A DNA stretch of 64,000 nucleotides. It comes from CAMDHY01 sp046156265. GTDB taxonomy: Bacteria; Pseudomonadota; Alphaproteobacteria; Rhizobiales; Segnochrobactraceae. The translations under genes and the position numbers were made by a program. This document shows positions 63,410-64,000 of this stretch, piece after piece; the stretch's first letter is position 1; each line of letters begins with the position of its first letter. The stretch lies in NCBI RefSeq assembly GCF_046156265.1, contig NZ_JAWDIR010000011.1, forward strand, positions 124,001-188,000, in the 5' to 3' direction. The notes under the pieces were generated by a model that saw only the letters and a list, made by a program, of their open reading frames with translations, had not been told where the DNA came from and ran no database searches.

Positions 63410-64000
63410 TTGCGCACCGCTCCGAAGGTGATGCCGCGCAGGAGGTGCTTGCGGAGCAGCACGGTGAACACGACGATCGGGATGAGGAAGAGCGTCGTGC
63501 CGGCGGCCACGGCTGGCCAGTCCATTCCGCCCTCGCCGATGATGATCGGGATGAACGGCGGCGCCGTCTGCGCCTCGCCGGAGGTGAGCAGCACCGCAAA
63601 GGCATACTCGTTCCAGGCGAAGATCAGGCAGAAGATCGCGGTCGCGGCGATGCCGGTCGCCGCCTGCGGCAGCACTACCTTGCGGAAGGCCTGCAGCCGC
63701 GTGTAGCCGTCGATCATCGCCGCCTCCTCGTATTCGCGCGGGATCTCGTCGATGAAGCCCTTCAGGAGCCACACGGCGAGCGAGACGTTGACGGCGGTGT
63801 AGAGGATGATCATCCCGAGCCGCGTGTCGGACAGGCCGAGCTCGCGGTACATCAGGTAGATCGGGATGGCGACGGCGATCGGCGGCATCATCCGCGTCGA
63901 CAGGATGAAGAACATCAGGTCGTCGGCGAGCGGGATCTTGAACCGCGAGAACGCGTAGGCGGCCAGCGTGCCGAGGAAGACGGCGAGGAACGTCGAGCCG
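63406..64000 (-). CDS. MalG-type sugar ABC transporter permease, C-terminal part
   Basis: Second permease of a carbohydrate importer, running off the window at its 5' side. The visible 198 codons open with GSTFLAVFLGTLAAYAFSRF, and the coupling loop is EYEEAAMIDGYTRLQAFRKV, the EAA motif of MalG-like permeases, followed by LPQAATGIAATAIFCLIFAW. The partner permease and binding protein should lie beyond base 64000. Co-translated with the small membrane protein. Confidence 0.93.
   Translation of the reverse strand, partial: GSTFLAVFLGTLAAYAFSRFKIPLADDLMFFILSTRMMPPIAVAIPIYLMYRELGLSDTRLGMIILYTAVNVSLAVWLLKGFIDEIPREYEEAAMIDGYTRLQAFRKVVLPQAATGIAATAIFCLIFAWNEYAFAVLLTSGEAQTAPPFIPIIIGEGGMDWPAVAAGTTLFLIPIVVFTVLLRKHLLRGITFGAVRK

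Overview
The window is about 70% GC and looks like a chromosome segment of an alphaproteobacterium of the Hyphomicrobiales (Rhizobiales) type. The basis is the split PntAA/PntAB/PntB transhydrogenase beside a small aa3-oxidase subunit IV, a pyruvate phosphate dikinase, a dihydroxyacetone kinase run from a PTS without sugar permeases, and typical FkbM, GGDEF and RTX proteins. No replication origin, rRNA, CRISPR array, intact transposase or prophage is visible. Genus assignment is not possible from this reading.

Layout. 1-2.8 kb: 5' part of a mannose-1-phosphate guanylyltransferase, a GST, a VapBC-type toxin-antitoxin pair and an orphan HigA-like antitoxin. 2.8-6.1 kb: pntB-pntAB-pntAA and an oxidase subunit. 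6.6-7.4 kb: tRNA-Gln(TTG) followed by a lower-GC secreted hypothetical. 8.3-11.2 kb: cobalt-type nitrile hydratase alpha and beta, then one reading frame joining the nitrile hydratase accessory protein to a serine hydroxymethyltransferase-like enzyme through a histidine-rich linker. 11.4-14.2 kb: an exported CD39-type apyrase, an exported nucleoside-deaminase-like protein and an isochorismatase-family hydrolase. 14.5-22 kb: Uup ABC-F ATPase, adenine deaminase, a diguanylate cyclase, a VOC protein and hypotheticals. 21.5-25.6 kb: TetR regulator and an LplT-PlsC-acyl-ACP synthetase fusion.

25.9-34.7 kb: an epimerase with divergent HTH regulator, an S24/S26-like protein, an RTX protein, a YihY protein, CoA-transferase plus methylmalonyl-CoA decarboxylase, and a TetR/SDR divergent pair. 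34.8-36.7 kb: RtcB2-PrfH, an RNA repair and ribosome rescue pair, preceded by a 12-codon leader-like ORF. 36.8-42 kb: a ClpP-like/SH3 exported protein of lower GC, a membrane diguanylate cyclase and PpdK. 42.2-45.7 kb: phnD-phnC-phnE-phnE transporter. 46.2-50.3 kb: Hint-domain protein, dCTP deaminase, and an overlapping Uma2-MeaB-GFA group. 50.5-53.8 kb: a SleB-type cell wall hydrolase and an AT-rich anti-phage dCTP deaminase (AvcD-like) that is clearly foreign. 55-56.4 kb: a long gene-free block with repeats and a candidate structured RNA. 56.4-64 kb: one minus-strand gene cluster with dhaK, an HTH protein, enzyme I, HPr, DhaM EIIA, dhaL, two ABC ATPases, a small membrane protein and a MalG-type permease that runs off the end.

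How the parts fit. The last cluster reads as uptake of a polyol or C3-C4 sugar by ABC transporter followed by PEP-dependent phosphorylation by DhaKLM with dedicated EI and HPr. The apyrase, exported deaminase and (further off) adenine deaminase suggest scavenging of purines from extracellular nucleotides. RtcB2-PrfH and the AvcD-like protein are two distinct damage or defence functions.

Five intergenic regions carry the same kind of composite inverted-repeat element, in which each arm is itself a row of hairpins. Together with the nitrile hydratase accessory-SHMT fusion, the RtcB2-PrfH leader and the 55.4-55.9 kb candidate RNA, these are the most promising unusual features.
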